In this document: positions 1 through 15,300 of the stretch, one piece after another
Position numbering within the stretch: the first letter of the stretch is position 1
How the letters are laid out: every line of letters begins with the position of its first letter
Assembly: GCA_038496675.1 (NCBI GenBank)
Contig: CM076658.1
Span: 11,265,172-11,329,171, forward strand
Source: Rachycentron canadum
Lineage: Eukaryota > Chordata > Actinopteri > Carangiformes > Rachycentridae
DNA: 64,000 nt
Direction of reading: 5' to 3'
The notes under the pieces: generated by a model
The model's input: the letters and a program-made list of their open reading frames with translations, nothing else
Told to the model about the DNA's origin: nothing
The model's database searches: none
Translations under genes and position numbers: made by a program

Positions 1-504
1 CAACATGAACAGGGCAGCAGTTTTTGTTTTTTTTTTGTTTTGTTTTGTTTTGTTTTTTTTTTTTCAAATTTGCCAAAGGAAATTTTAAGGCCTATGAAGC
101 ATGTTTAAAAGAAAAATCCAAGTATTATCATTAATAGTGATTTAGTATGAGTTTATATTTTAAATTCAGTCAGGTCACACTGTATTTTTTGTATATTCCA
201 TTATGTAAGTTCAAGTCCAATTTCACTGTCATTCAGTAAATTATACTTAATGATGGACAGAGGACTGAATGTAATTATGTGAGTAGAGATTGACAGTGTG
301 CAGCATCTGTAGGTTCTTTCACTCTCACTTCTCATTTTCCTCTTTCCATCACCTTTCTACTTTAAGGTAGCTTTAAAAAAAAGACATTTTACCTGTTTCT
401 CCTTATAAATGCTGTATGTTTTGATGCACGTTTGTTGCTTTTTGCCCGGAAATCAATTGTGAACTCACACCAATGACCTCAGTGTTTTCGTCTGTGTTCT
501 CCAG
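1..504 (+). other. DOCK9 intron, 3' part
   Basis: AT-rich intron with T-rich homopolymer sequence at 21-64 (GTTTT repeats). It ends in a standard acceptor (tgtgttctccag). No exon seen. Confidence 0.8.
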
Positions 505-3500
505 GTGAAACCCAAAGTAATCGAGCCGCTGGACTATGAAAATGTGCTGGTGCAAAGGAAGACGCAGATCCTCAGCGATGTCCTCAGAGACATGCTGCAG
601 TTCCCCCTGGAAGACTTTGAGGTAAGTTTCACATCTGATTCATTCATGTTTGCTCGCACTTGAAAAACTGCCGTAAAAACCTGCAGTAAATATGTCTCTG
701 GGTATTGTAGCAGGGATTATATTGGTGAGGAATAAGGAGTTAACAATGGAAAAAACTAAGTGGTATGTATCCTAGGGAGTTCTTATAATACTGCCAGAAT
801 TTGTGTTTTAATTTCTAGAAGGGCTACGCAGGTCGATGCATGGCAAAGTGAGATATTTTGGGCTGTAAATTTTCCCCTAAACAATTTGTTTTAATGGCAG
901 AAGCTACACAGTTTAACTGCCTATACAATAAGTCATTGAAAGCTTTTTTTCCAGATTATGCTCCATAACCATACAAGGTCAGACTATTCATTGTTATCTG
1001 TCCGCCATCATTATTTACCCACCCACTTGCATGTTTTCTTTCATGTATTTGTTTGGCCTTTGCAGTCTTTTCCTTTGGCCCAGGCGTGGCCAGTGTTGTG
1101 AGTACAGGGTGGGGTCATTCACAGAGGCTTTCCTTTTGTTTACATCCTTGCATGCTGTGGTAGAGAGAGGGGTCAGGGGGCATCTGTTTAATTTGCTCAT
1201 TCTGTCTCTTATGTTATGATAGAACAAGTGTTATCTCCAGCCACATTGTACAGGAAATACACTTTCCACATCCAGGGTAAAAAATCCAAAATGGAAATCT
1301 GGCTCAGTGCTGATATATCAGGAAATGACACTTCTTTGAAAGACATTTGTTACCGTACAGTGTATCCTCAAATCTGACCCTGCCACTCTCTCTCACAGTC
1401 CAATGGAAGTTTTATAGAGTTTGGACTTTTATTGTAGTGGGAGTCTTTTTTTTGTCACCCTGATGGCTTTAACATCTTTTGTCTGAATGTTTACACATGG
1501 AGCATAAAATGGTACAAACAAGTCTTTTTTTATGATTTCCATACTGAAACAAATGTTGTATAAAAGTACTATTTATTGTATCTTGTGAGAAGAATACTTA
1601 CTAATGCTTCCTCCCTTTCTAACCTGTACCTTAATGTGCAAAGTCTCTGTCATTGTCATATGGGTCAAGGGGCTGTAATTGACACTCAAGAGGAGGACAC
1701 TCAAATTTCCATAAATCTTCCACAACATCTCTAGTGGGAACAAAATTCCCAGATAGTGCAGTTTTTTTGGCAGTGGCCAACCATGAAACACAACATCTAT
1801 AACATCCACTCTGGATACTCATACATCTTATGTGTGTTAGTTACAAAGCAGCAGCAGCTTCACAAATCCATGTTTGTCTCACCAACAGACTATGTATAAA
1901 AAGTTAAGGTTATTTTATGAGTTGCTTGCTTTAGAGTTCTATTTATATAGTGTAGACTTAGTCTACCTATTAAAATCCATTACCACACAAACTTGAGATA
2001 TGTTGACCAAAATTACCATAGAACTATTAAATCTACAGTATATATGATGGTTTTATCATGTGGGAGCAGATTTTTTATTTTTTTTTTGTAAAAGTAATGT
2101 TTGTTCTATGTTTAAGCGACTAAAACCACTATCTAAGATAACCAAACCTGGCAATGCTGCTGGTTAAATGTGTGTTGGTATATTTAGAACAACTAATCTT
2201 TTGATAACTCTCAGTCTCAATCAAATTCTGGGCGGCAGTGTGAAACCGATTAAAAGTGAAAAGGATTTTTAAAAAAAAGTTTCTAACTATGGGTTTGACT
2301 CTGGCAGCTGGGTGCTCAGTTACAGTGGGGCAGCCTTGACTTTGTCTTCTCTTGTGTCACACGCTTCCAGATGGCTGTTATGAACATAGCATACCAGCTT
2401 TACACAAACAATACGTTGTCAGGAGTGGACAGGTGATTCTGACTGAGAAGACACAAGACGCACAGTGATTGAACCTAACATCTGTTTCAGCCTTCCCAGA
2501 CTCTAGTTCGAGCAAGGGTTTAATCAGCGTCTCTGTCAAGGAGCTTTCAGTGGTTGGTGCTTTTAGTGAAGGGAGTACAGTAGCTAGTGTGTATTCATAT
2601 AGATAAATCTCAGAATGCATGGAGTCAGCGCTAAGTTTAGACAGTTAAATCAAGACCAAAACAGACAGGAGCCTCTGTTGGATTTTTTTTTTTTTTTTTT
2701 TTTAAATAAATCCTGTTTTTGGCTCTTCCTCAGTAGATGCAGTCAGGTCTCTACCTTATCTTAGCCCCACTGGCACATCAAAAGTCATGTGTTGGCACTG
2801 TTCTTTTGTGAGCCAGTGTTCATATCATCTCCATCTGTTTTTAATCTGAAAGCTGTTGGCATAAAACAGTTCTGTACTGGTCTCTGTGAGCTCTCTGTGC
2901 AAGGTTTCTGGAGAAATTTGTCCTGGATTACCAGGAGGGGCCCTTATTTCCTCTACTTCTCAATTTGAGGTATACTCTAGGTCTAGGGCCCATCCCCATC
3001 CCAAGACCACAGATCAGGACAGTATTCTCTTCTACTTCTCTTTTCTGGAACCACAACAGTTTCCAAAAGGTTTTGAATAACACCACATGCTGCCTGTCTT
3101 TAATGGATCAGGCTGGTGTTATGCTGTATTTTTGTTGTGGTCAGCTAATCCCATGAATCCCTCAGTGCTTGCTGACTTCCCTTCCCCTCCCTCTCTGTGG
3201 CGCTCAGCCCAAAGATCCACTTTAGTTTAAACTGAAACATCTCAATAATTGTTAAATAGATTGCCATGAAATTTTTATACATTTCATGTTTCCCACACAA
3301 TGTATCCTAATGACTTTGTCCACTCAAATTTTTCACTTCACTGGTTTATGACCAAATACCTGCGAAGCTAACAACATTCCCATCAGACTTGTGTTTAATG
3401 TGAATTAGCAAATGCTAGTATGCTAACACGCAAAAATAGGATAGTTAACATGGCAAAGCTTGGATCTGTCGATCATAAACATATTAGCTTTTCTGATGTT

Positions 3501-6500
3501 AGCATTTAGCTTGAATCGCAGCTGTGCCTAAGTATAACCTCACAGAGCTGCTGGCACAGGTTAAATCATTTCCAAAAACAATCATGGCACTATCGATTTA
3601 GAAACCTTTTCTCAAACATTAGTAAACTGTGTATCGTATGAACTACTTTCACCCTCGAATTTGACTAGTGCGTACAAACAGGAGCAGAACTGTGTATGTC
3701 GGCTTGACTCAGAATAACCTACAGTGGCTGTGGTCATGGTCGTAATAGAGAAACATGTCAACCAGTGCAATGCTGTGTCTTAGTTTATGAGTTTTTCATC
3801 ATTTTTGGACAACAATGGAGGTCTATGACAGAGAGCGATAAGATATGTCAGCTTTTTGGTCACATATTGTCACAAGGATCAATTCCGTGTTGGTGAGTCC
3901 TGCTGAATGCAGCTACATCCCTTTCTAATTTAGGGCTAATTTCACCAGAGAATCCAATGGCTCTCCCTGGCGACTTGTAGTCCAATTAAACGCTTCCTGT
4001 TACCCACTTCCTGGTTCCCTCTTACCTCTATGCCTGTTTATTTCTTTTGCTTGCATTGTAGAGATAAACATCTCCCAAGCAGGAAACCAGGCTAGCAGGG
4101 AGGAAGCGGAGACTTCAGGTTCGCAAATACAAACTCTGTATGGAATTTATCGTAGTTGACACGACCACCATTCAGTCTAACGCCAAATGCAAAGTCACGG
4201 AGAGGATAAGTGAGGAGAAAAACGGCGGTTTGGCATTCATTCACTGACCATGACTGTTGTATGAATGTGTTATTTTGATCTGTATATAATATAATATATC
4301 TTATCATAAAAGGAGAACATTTTGTTTATTAATGAACATGATGTTTTCAAGATGAGAATGGCTGTGTTTACATTACATTATTGTAGCAGTAAATAAGGTT
4401 TAATTTTGATTTGGATATTTTCAAAATTGTCTCTTGATTAATTCTAAACATATCTGCTTAAAACCCTTCTAATTTCATTAAAATGTGTTGGGTAAAGATA
4501 ATCATTGTATTGTCTGCATCCCTTAAAGTCATAGAAAACACAGCTGACACTCACAGCTAATGAGCATTTGACTTGCACAAAACCACAATTCACTTGTTTC
4601 CTTTTAACTCGGGTCAGCTGAGCTGCTATCACTTAATGGTTGTATTTATATTTCACTCTTGCTCGCAGGGATTACGTGCGTTCAAATGCACTTTGTTTTT
4701 ACAGTCTGACTTAATCCTCCTGCCAAGACCTGATGGTGATGTTGCCCGTTGCAGTGTTTCACTCAGTGCGAGTTCAAATGGAGCTCTCATTTTCACACAG
4801 CTGCTTTAAAAAAAAACAAAAAAAAAAAAAGATTTTAGCAGACATTAGATACCATTATTGCACCTTCTACACAAAAGTCCTTTTGGAGGAGATGTGATAG
4901 ATGGAAGTCAAGAAGAGAGTGAATTTTTTTTTTTTTTTTTTGCCACACATCAACCACATGAGACAAGTCCTTTCTGCTGTGGTCTAGAGGATAAGGGATA
5001 ATTCCCACCTAAATGGGATATTTTGAGTTTAAAACATGACTCTCAAGGTGAATTTGGAATATGGGTTGTGTTTATTATTGTGCCACCATGTCAAGAAAAG
5101 TTTTATGAAAGAGTGGATGAATAAAAAGAAAATATATCGATTGTTTTTCTATTATGTGAAAGGGGTTTTTCATTTTATATTTTGAATGGTGCTTTTCAGA
5201 TTAAGATTTTATTTTAGTTTCTGCTGTGAAATTTGGCTGCAGTCGGAACCAGTTGGTCATCAATTAAAGGCTTGCACAAAGCATTAGAGGTGCTGAGGCA
5301 CTGATTACTCTCATAGTGTCTAAACGGTGGAAGAGAGCCAGACTCAGGGTGTGTCTGTGGGTCATGGAGCTGAATAGTATGGACAAGCATCCTGCCTCCC
5401 TCACATACTGGCTCTTTGAACCTTCAGAAAGACATCAGTTTGTTCCCGCACACAGAATAATATTTAAAAGAACACCCAGAGCAACTGTGGCCAGCTGAGA
5501 CCACAAACTGCAATACTGAGAAAAAGGTGTCCAGTTTGGCAAATGTCTCCCACATTTTGTTTCAATTTCACTATGTTGACTGTATCTTGTGTTGTGTTTG
5601 TTGTAATTTCCCTGTTTTGTTTCGTTTGTTGAATAAAGTCTTGCTTTGTTTTACAGATATCAACTTTGAGGCGGCAAGGGAGAACACTGTACCCCACCGT
5701 GCCTGAAAATGCAGAGAGGGGGGCCCAGAGCCTGTTTGTCCAGGAGGTACGCTGATTCAGAGGGAGAAATGGGTTCCCTACATGAACAGTTTTAATGACA
5801 TTAACTCAAACTTTAAGGAATTCAATGTAATTTTATGCAATATTTTAATCAAAATCTCATACTAACTAGACCAATCAATCACACGCCCACACACTCCTCA
5901 TGAAGCAGAGTAGATGAATTTTAAAGTGTCAAAAACACTTTATAAATAATACCTAACAATACCTTTTTCCCACAAACTTTAACTTTATTCTTGCTTATGA
6001 AGTCATGAATATTTCATTCTCTGAAGAAAAACGTAGCTTTTTTTTAACTGACTTTAAAAAATGTCCATCTTTTTAGAGCTAGAAGAAGGGTGGTTAACAT
6101 GGATATACTCCTCGAAATGAGTGTGACATACTGCAGCTTTAACAAAAGCACCAGATTAAGCAGATGCACACGAACTTTAAAATAAATATGGGAGCAATGA
6201 GATTTATATATATTTATATATAGAATTTTTAGACACTCAGTCAAAGCAATGTGCAGGTCAGTGTTAGCACTCAAAAGGACATATTAATACATTTGTGTAT
6301 ATCAATAAGAATCTTTAATCACTAATTAAACAACTTAATCTGCCACAACGGGTAAAGAGAGTATTTCACTTGCAAGTTCACCACACCACTGCAAAATAGT
6401 GCCACTAATTTGAGTCATTATCCAGTTTGCGGGCCAATATTAGCTGTTATGTATATAGCACATCACAGCAAACCTCTTTATTTCATGTGTCCAGCTAAAG

Positions 6501-9396
6501 ACATCATTCGTCTGATTTCTGTGTAGCCTGCATTAACAGTTGGATGAATGGTAAATGGGCTCATTATGGCTCATTACAGAGCCAACTGGACAATTGCTGC
6601 TGTTTTTCCTCTGTAATATTTGTTTATGCCAAATGATAAAGAGCAATTATTTTGTGCATTCCACAAATTTATCAAACCTCTGATTATTTATTTCAGATTT
6701 GGTTTATAGAGCTAGCTGTCTGTGCTGAGTCATGACCATGCATACTATGTAGTGGTTCAGCTAGAGTTCATTTAAGTCTTTATTCAGATCCTAAAGCATT
6801 GTTTGGTTGTAGAAAAACAAGATGTCTTTGAGATGTGTTTGTGTAGTAACATTAAAGCAGTGGGACTGAAAAATGCTTGTAAATATTTTTAGTGCCCATA
6901 AAATGATGAATTATGACAATGAGAGGGGAAATGTATGGTAATGCACTAACCATAGCCATAGATATAAGCCAGAGACCAACTGGCTGCCGACAGTTCACCT
7001 TCCAGGTCAAAGTTCGGTGTTTAAGGAGCCTTTGTCTGAAGTCATAAAGATACAAAAGCTCTCGGTCAAGTGTTATGTGACATCACCAGGACAGCTGTGG
7101 AGATTAGCCCAGCGAGAGCCTCTCTGTTTCCGATCACTCTCCTGATCTGGTTGCTTTTCGTCTCCCTGTCAGGGCAGTTCTTGTAAAAGGCACGTATTTC
7201 TGTTGAACAGATACCAGTGAACTGCTCCTATCAATGAACAATGAACAGATGTCTCATTTCCAAGTAATGGGAGAAATAGATAACTCCCTCCCAGTTTGTG
7301 TTGGTGGATGGGTAGACTGAGGCCACCATACAGTGCATTCCTTTTTCCTTAAGTATTTTAAAGCAGGAAGCCTTTCATTTCTTCTTTAAAGAAAATACTT
7401 TTTCATGTAATTCATTAAAAAATGCTCAATGGCCCATCTGCTCTCTGTCTGCCTGTCTTTTTGCTAGTCTTTGTCTAGTCTACTGTATCCGTTAAAAGGT
7501 TGTATAAAGCCACACAGAGGGAGATAAGCAAAATCTGATAAATTGCCAGAAGTGATGTTGCTTGAGTGAGTGTTGGGCTGGCTCTGAAGTCTGCAAGTTT
7601 GAAAGTGAATAAATATGAGGGTGTGGAGTTAAAAGAAATGATCTTACCAGACCTCTGTAGCCCGCTCCTCATCTCTGATTGAGATGAGGAGCAAACTACA
7701 GCTAGTAGCATAACACTCAGAAAAATAGACATTTCTGATTTTTGCTGCATCAATTTTAATGACATTAACCTGTACCAAACCCAAAGGTGACAGTATGATA
7801 CTACACGCTACAATATACAATGGGAAATCAGTGGAGAAAAAAGGAGAAAAAAGTCAAACAGCATCAGAAACCTTCTCCCCCACAACTCAAAAAAACTTTT
7901 GAGCCTGGCCATTCTGAATAACCATAAACACTGAGATGCTGATTTCAAATATACTTACAGTTTTCACAACCCTGAAATTCTACTGTACTATGTATTGTGC
8001 TGTGTTGACACAGTGTTCATTTGCCTTATGTCCTCGCAGTGCATTAAGACCTACAAGTCCGACTGGCATGTTGTCAACTACAAGTATGAGGACTATTCTG
8101 GAGACTTTCGACAGCTTCCACAGTAAGTCTGCAGTTCAAAACCTCAACACTACTGTACTCTATATTCACAGCGGTAATGTGGTCACATGCCAAGACATTC
8201 TTATGACAGGCAAGTAACAACAGCTACTCTACATAATATGTGGATGCCAGAGATTTTAACCTAAACCACCACAGTACACACACAATCACATGCAAGTTAG
8301 ACCTTATTGTTTCCTGCCGTGACTTAATTACAAGGAAAAGGAAACAGAGGGGGAAAAAAACTTATTTCCTTGCAAAACAAAACAAAACAAAAGAGTGTTT
8401 CCTTTTTATGATGCACTGGATAATTCCTGCCTGTGGTCAGAATGGAAACCACCCTCATTGTCCAGAGATTGTGTCATCAGCTCCAGCCTCTTCCCTGAAC
8501 AGTATCAGTTTTAGTGACAAACTGTTAGAATATGAGTTGACAGTGACCTTGACAGTATTGGTGCTACCAAATGTTCTGTTACTTCAGTAAATATGGGAAA
8601 CTAAAACAATACGTGGTGATGCAGATGGCGTGGTTCAGTTTCTTACCTTTGGCACGTTTTCATTTTCCAGCAGCATACACCTTAATATGTTTCCATGAGC
8701 AGTCAATTGCTGCTCTTCACCACTCCTGGAATTTAGATTTGCCTTGATGCTGCCCTTGTCTGACTGCAAAATTACTTCCAAAAAATGAGAAAAGCACAAG
8801 GAAAAACCACTTAAGGTCTATCACGCTACTTTAGACCACAAGTGCTAGACAGATTTGCAGACTGAAGACAAATCAGAGCAGGTTAGCTTAACTCAAACTG
8901 CCATTGATATTAATCAGTCAGTACTGATAAAGTAACCTACCATCATTAAAAGTAAAATGCTACAGTAGCATTTAAATCTACCTAAATTGTAAAAGTTACC
9001 ATTTATTATGAAAAATGTTCACTTCTAAAGTTTAAGTACATTGAATACTGTGGGGTAGTTCACATGACAGAATTTATTGCTTTATATGAGGTAATATGTG
9101 CAGTAGCTGCTGCCCTTAGACAAATCTGTCAAAGCTAATAATGATAATCTTTTCTTTTAAAATGTGGGAAACTGAAATTGAAAAATGCATGTAATAAGGT
9201 ATCAGTATGTCAAAAAATGCAACCATAGCAGAGTATTTAGTTACCCCCACCTGTTAAATGATGTTCTCTGGTTTTGTTTACACAATCTGAGATGCCTGTT
9301 AATGTGACATAACCGTATTTTCACAGCAAAGTTTCCCGGCCTGATAAACTGGCTATCCATGTATTTGAAGTGGATGAGGATGTCGACAAAGATGAG
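505..9396 (+). CDS. dock9: DOCK9 exons 1-4 of the window: N-terminal DOCK-D region
   Basis: Coding exons are 505-621, 5657-5746, 8040-8122 and 9327-9396, each with AG before and GT after. They encode residues 1-120, including IEPLDYENVLVQ, QSLFVQECIKTYKSDWHVV and NYKYEDYSGDFRQLP, which are typical of the DOCK-C/D N-terminal domain ahead of PH. In the family this region is linked to autoinhibition and oligomerisation. The first exon opens in phase 0 with VKPK, so an upstream exon with the initiator methionine must lie before position 1. Confidence 0.93.
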
Positions 9397-12300
9397 GTAC
9401 GTTTATGCCAGTCGTGATATTTGTTTGTGCTCTTTTATTTCCCAGAAAAACACTTAGAACTTAAAGTAATCAACTAGCTATACGTATATAATGTGACACT
9501 GAGTTATCCTGTGTCTGGACTGTGTTTTCACTTAATAAAAGACTGCACACCACAAAATGTGTCTCATTTCAGTAATCACTTTTGCCTTTCCTGTTTCCTG
9601 TTGAGAGATAAAAGGCAGTTTTGTTTCCAATAGCTGAATTCAATGGACAGAATTAAGTGTAATTTAGGCTTTCATTTACACAATGAAATTCTCAAAGCTG
9701 CTTTGCAACATTTGGATATTTTCACTCTCTGCTAATTCATATATGCCAGAGTGGGTGTGTATTCTTGCACAGATTAAATGAGTATTTGTTGTCTCTGGAA
9801 TGGCTTGTGGGCGTGCACAAGGAGGAGGCTCATTAATCACCTAACAGACTTGGATTTGACACGAGTTTCAAAGATGAATCAAAGCTGCGGCTGATATAAA
9901 CCTTATCTAACGTACTAGAATGTCATACACAAGATGTATGATGATGTTGATCATGACCTTATCTCCTCACACGATATGTCAAACTGCGCCTCCTTTAGAC
10001 AACAAAGCATTGTTCAATATTAGCTGACACTCACTGTTTGCATGCAGAGGTTTTAGGGTTTTTAGAAAACAACACACCAAAGTTTTTTTTTTCCCCCTTA
10101 ACCACGTATTAGTTGATGCAGCTAACTGTTAATGCAATTGTCAGACTAAGGCTGTGCCAGGTTGTCACCATGCAATGTCTTCTCTGACACTTTTCTTTCC
10201 ACGTAGGGAGGTTGCTTGTGCAGATGAAAGAAAAGGATCTGAACTCTTTCCCCTATATTTAACATTTGATGTGTAACTTCACTTTGTCTGACTTGAGTTT
10301 TGTGCTACAACTATTTGGTTTGCTAGTTGTTTTTGTACAAAGTCTTCAGTGATTTGTTTGCCTCTGTGGGGACTGGTGAATATTGTCTAGACATTGAGGA
10401 GGAGAAACAGGCACTGAACCTTTCCAGATGCTTTTCAGATTACTCCGAAAGGAACATTGAATATACTAAATATTCATGCCAGCACTGTTATTCTTTACAA
10501 GACTATTTGCTTTATAAGACTGAGTGAAGTAGAATAAGAAGTGATGCTGGACCTGGATGATGGCATCTTGAAAAACCATTCACTCTTCTCATTGTGTCGA
10601 ATTGTTAGGGATACAGTTCCCCACTGTAGTTGAGAAAACACTAAAAATACAAATATAACGTCCTTAGTAGTCCCGGGCTGATTTAAACCAGGACTGGGCT
10701 GCAGTTTGTCCCCATCTTCACTTCCTTCATTACTCTCCTAATTGGTTTATTGTCATAGCTGGTAACTGCTTTGTAATATGTGAAAGGTGTGATTTCATGC
10801 TTACTCACCTCTGAAGCATGTGAGATGAGTGGATCTGTGTGTCATGGATCCGCCGTGAAGATTTAGATGTTTATTTGGGTTCCCAGTTGCAGTTTGTTTA
10901 ATGTTCCCCTGCCTGCTTGTTTGGACTGAGACAGACCCGCATTGTGTTGGGCTCAATTTCGTCTTAAACCACAAGATCAAAGGTTTTCCTGCACAGTAAG
11001 GAAAGGATTTCGCAGGCTATGTTAAAAGCATTGCTGATACAATTACTATAGTGAGACACAAAATCTGCCAGTGGTTCAAAATATATTGGTCTTTGAAACA
11101 GGTGACATGATCTTGACAAATGGAGTGATTTGTCCCATTATTTGCCAGATATTGTGTCATAACTTGCTGAGATTTCGTTTCCTTTGCCCTGTTAGTGAGC
11201 AGGACTGTCCTTTTGTCTTGTCTGATCTCATGTCTTTGTCTCTTGCAGGACACGGCCTCCCTAGGATCCCAAAAAGGCGGGATTACTAAACATGGCTGGC
11301 TGTATAAAGGCAACATGAACAGTGCCATCAGCGTTACCATGAGGGTGAGACACAACTAAGTGGTGACCACTTAGTTAAGACCTGAAATGATAAGTCAGCT
11401 CATCAAGCAGAAGTGTATTTATAAATATTGATGATCAGTCAATGATTTGAGTCTCTTTTCAAGCAAAAATGGCAAGAATGATCTTATTCCAGCCTGTCAT
11501 CTATGAAGATTAGTTCTTATTCTTGGCACCTCTTTGATATCTCTTCGTCTTTGACATCACCCCCGGAAACATCATCTCACATTTTACAGAAAAAATAATT
11601 AATTGATTAATCAAGAATACCATTCATATATTAATATCAGAAAAGAAATAATGAAAAAAATAAGTGTTAGTTGTGGCCCCAGTTGCGTTATTATTAGATA
11701 GAGAGATTAGATTTAGATTAGAAAATTAATTAAACTGTCTGTCATATCAAATCATGTATGTTAGTAGTTATTTAGTAATTTATACTAACACCTACTGCAC
11801 TGAAGCTGTACTGATGTCCATCACTTGCAAGTCTCTCTGGATAAAATCTGTTAAATGAGTAAATGTAATGATGATAAATATATATAGGCAAGGAAATATT
11901 TTTATTTATATCAATTTAAGATGTTGTAGTAATATTAAAGAAAAACATCAGAAAGACAAGGGCTGGGGCAGAAGTGCTTCTGTCTTCATTTTATTTCAAT
12001 GCGGATATGCTTGCATTGTTGTTATTATGACTGGTTTCCCAGTGATTGAAAGTTGAATATTATTTCTTCTCATTGTTTCAGTCATTCAAGAGGAGGTATT
12101 TCCACCTAACCCAGCTTGGAGATGGCTCTTACAATTTGAACTTCTACAAGGATGAGAAGATCTCCAAAGAGCCCAAAGGAACCATTTTCCTGGATTCCTG
12201 TATGGGCGTGGTCCAGGTATGCGCTATATATATATATATATATAGACAGATATTAACCAGTAATCTCTGGTTGCGAAGGCAGTGATTGTTGAACTACAAT

Positions 12301-15300
12301 AACCCTGGATGATCACCTGCTTTGCAAAACGGGATATCCCTGTCGGCGCCATGGTAACTCAGGGAGTATCCAGGTTCCTGTTGGAAATTAAAAAGCCATT
12401 TACCAGGAATAAACCAAGAATATGGTCATAGTCACTTCCTCGTTATAATTCCTATCTCTATAAATGTACTTCCCAACATTGCATTCTAAAACCTGAGCTA
12501 TAGCAGCAATACATCAACACAAATTGCTCTAACAATGATGGACTCCAGCTGAAAAGTAACTTGTCTTGTCCATTTCCCTGAAACCTGAGCTCTCTCCTCC
12601 CCAAGGTCATGCTTTACCGCTGACTCTCATCTGGTTGAGAGAGGTGAATGCTGAGGTCTCACTTCCGTGCACTTTACATCAGCCTTGCAATCAATGCCAC
12701 CTGCTTGTATCTGAATGTAGGCCAAGACTCACTGGGTGTATTATCATCCGTCTATCATCTCAGTAGATGGAAAGAACCTGATTTTACAGATGAGACATCC
12801 AGCTGGCACTAATCAGGAGTCATGAAGGTTGAGTGTTTGGATAGAGCTGTGTGATTCTTATCACGTGGAGGAGCAGAGGGGCGCACTTGGTATTTGAATG
12901 TTTTGAAAGATGTCTTAACAGGGCAGGTCATAGTGTGTGTGCTGTCCATTTAGTTCACTGAACCTCCACACCACCCAGGTTTTCAACCTCAGACTTTCCC
13001 TCAGTCACATTCCTGTGGTGAAAGAAAGCAAGAATGCATCTCCTAGTTCAATTCTTTTTAACAAAATGCAACAAAATACTGACATTGAATGTTCTTCTGT
13101 ATTTTAAATCAGGAAATCATTATGTTAACCTCGTTCATTTTTCATAAATAATATTTGTTTAGATTTCTTAAATAAATACGGCCAAAGAAGGTAGATATAC
13201 TAATCAAAAAGGGAAAAATTAGATTTAAAAATTAAAAAGAGAGTGAGCAATTAGTCATTGTCAATTTTTCACTGTTGAAGATTCTCAGTAGTAAAATGAA
13301 AAAGACACCATTTGTGTTCACAAAGGGGTATGTACTGTTGTACATATACTAAATGAATAACAATCATCAACACAACCCCGTGCACATAAAGTCTGGATTG
13401 ATGCTGTGATGACTTCTAAGCAGCTTAGGTCACGAACCAGCAATTTGATTCAGAATTTGTCTTTATAGGGGGGGCAACATAGTTTTGTAGGCATGAGTGA
13501 GATACAGATACTGTATGTTGTCATGTTTTTCTGAAGTTTTATCTCTTTTAAGGATAGCATTGATAAAATTTGATGTTATTATTCTCATTACCCAGTGAGT
13601 ACAAACAGAGTTACAGTAGTTATTGTTATTGGAAACTCATTTGGCAAAAAATAACACAACACAAATGTATCCTTTGTGCTGCACCGTGAGACTTTTAATT
13701 ATTGGATTATCCATACTGAGTAAACCATGGCTTCATTTATGGTTGAATGAAAATACTGTGAGAGTGGTACCTGTTTGTGTTTGAGAACCTGGATTCTACA
13801 TAGACGCATTGCTGATGAGAATCAGGCAAATTTATTCTCCATACAATTGCAACTCAAGCCTCCACTGGACAGGAGATCCCACAGCCAAAGAACAAACCTG
13901 TAAGTTTTCACTTGGACAAACTCTGCAATAGTGACACCACCTCCAGATGTCCCCAAAACCAACATTGTTATTTCTTGTCACTTTGATTTTATACATCTAC
14001 AACAAGCCCATTGATATTTTTTTAAGGATTGCCTTGTGTAACGAGCTAACCTTTAAAGAATTCATGACTGTAAAGTTCAACCCACAAAACCTTTACAGAT
14101 TTTAGATTTTTTTCTGTCCTTGGCACATGTCACATTTTTTAGATTTTTATATAATATCCATTCTACTGGTATGTTTTAAATATGTTAATTAAGGATATGC
14201 ATTAAGGAAAGCATAACGCTAATGGTCACAAAAGTCATTTGACAGCATTGCACAGCCCCTGGTATCCCATATATAGTTGTGTGAGGTGGTTTTTTTTTTT
14301 TTTTTTTTTTTTTTTTTGTGCCGTGTGACTTAAACTCAACATCTGCAACTCTGCTCTGTAAGTGGAGCTGCAGATGTTTAACTCTGCAGATGTAATGGCA
14401 TGTGGAGTGACATCATACTGGGCGTCAAGCTGCTCCTGTGCTTTGTTTAGATGCCAACATATGCTCAAATGTAAAGAGCACTGTCATATGTTAATTAAGT
14501 GACCAGCAGTTCCTGGAGGATCATAAGGGTTAAAAACAAATTAATTTGGCCTGTTATTTAAACTTAAACCCTTATTTTCTCTTTACTGCTCACTCACTGT
14601 TAGATGTATGACTACAGGTACTAGCAAAGTTAAAACTTATTTTTGACTGGATTGTCCACAAATTTTCCTGAAGATGTGTGTTGTGTTGCCTAAAACAATT
14701 AAGACCGGACCTCCCACCCATCAGATGATTGTCTGTTTATCAAAACTCCAGTTTTATTTCTGTCCCAAACACCCTTTTCTCATACAGCCTGCAGACAATC
14801 ACTCTCCCTCCCAATCACTCCCACTCTGTTGTTTCAACATTGCAGGCGAGCCACAGTGATAACCACAGCACAACAATCTACTCACTGCTGACATTAATGA
14901 GATGACTTTCCTGTTCCACCGTACAAATAAGATTTGATTGTTTTATTTAAATGTATAGACAGAGTTGAGGCAGCAGCTGTGTCTCGTGGACAAGCTGCAT
15001 CTGAATCAGCACTTACGCTCAAATAGGACAGTGACATTGCTCCTTCCGGGCCGTTTTGGAGGTCATAGTTCACCACTGCAAATCCAGCTCATTTTGTGTT
15101 GGCTTCACTCAGCAGCTCCATTCCACTTTCGAAAGTCTCTGCTGTGGTCCCGGCAGAGCTGGAAGCTTTGTTACACAGATGGAAGTACTCTGTCCCTCCC
15201 TTACTCATGTCCATTTTCTTTCTGCAGCAGTTAAATTAAATCTGAGTTTAACAGCCCACCTCTTCCCAAAACAGTGACTCACATTCTTGTAGATTTGTGT

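Larger units (their letters stand above)
622..5656 (+). other. DOCK9 5-kb intron
   Basis: I see no convincing exon. It contains poly-T and poly-A tracts (2683-2703, 4808-4829, 4925-4940) and two dispersed repeat fragments (3238-3560 and 3805-3885). Short open frames here lack coding character. Confidence 0.75.

Noticed and set aside
12301..12376. Possible 76-bp MITE
   Set aside because: The facing ends are imperfect and short, and I see no target-site duplication, so it is only mentioned in the intron note.
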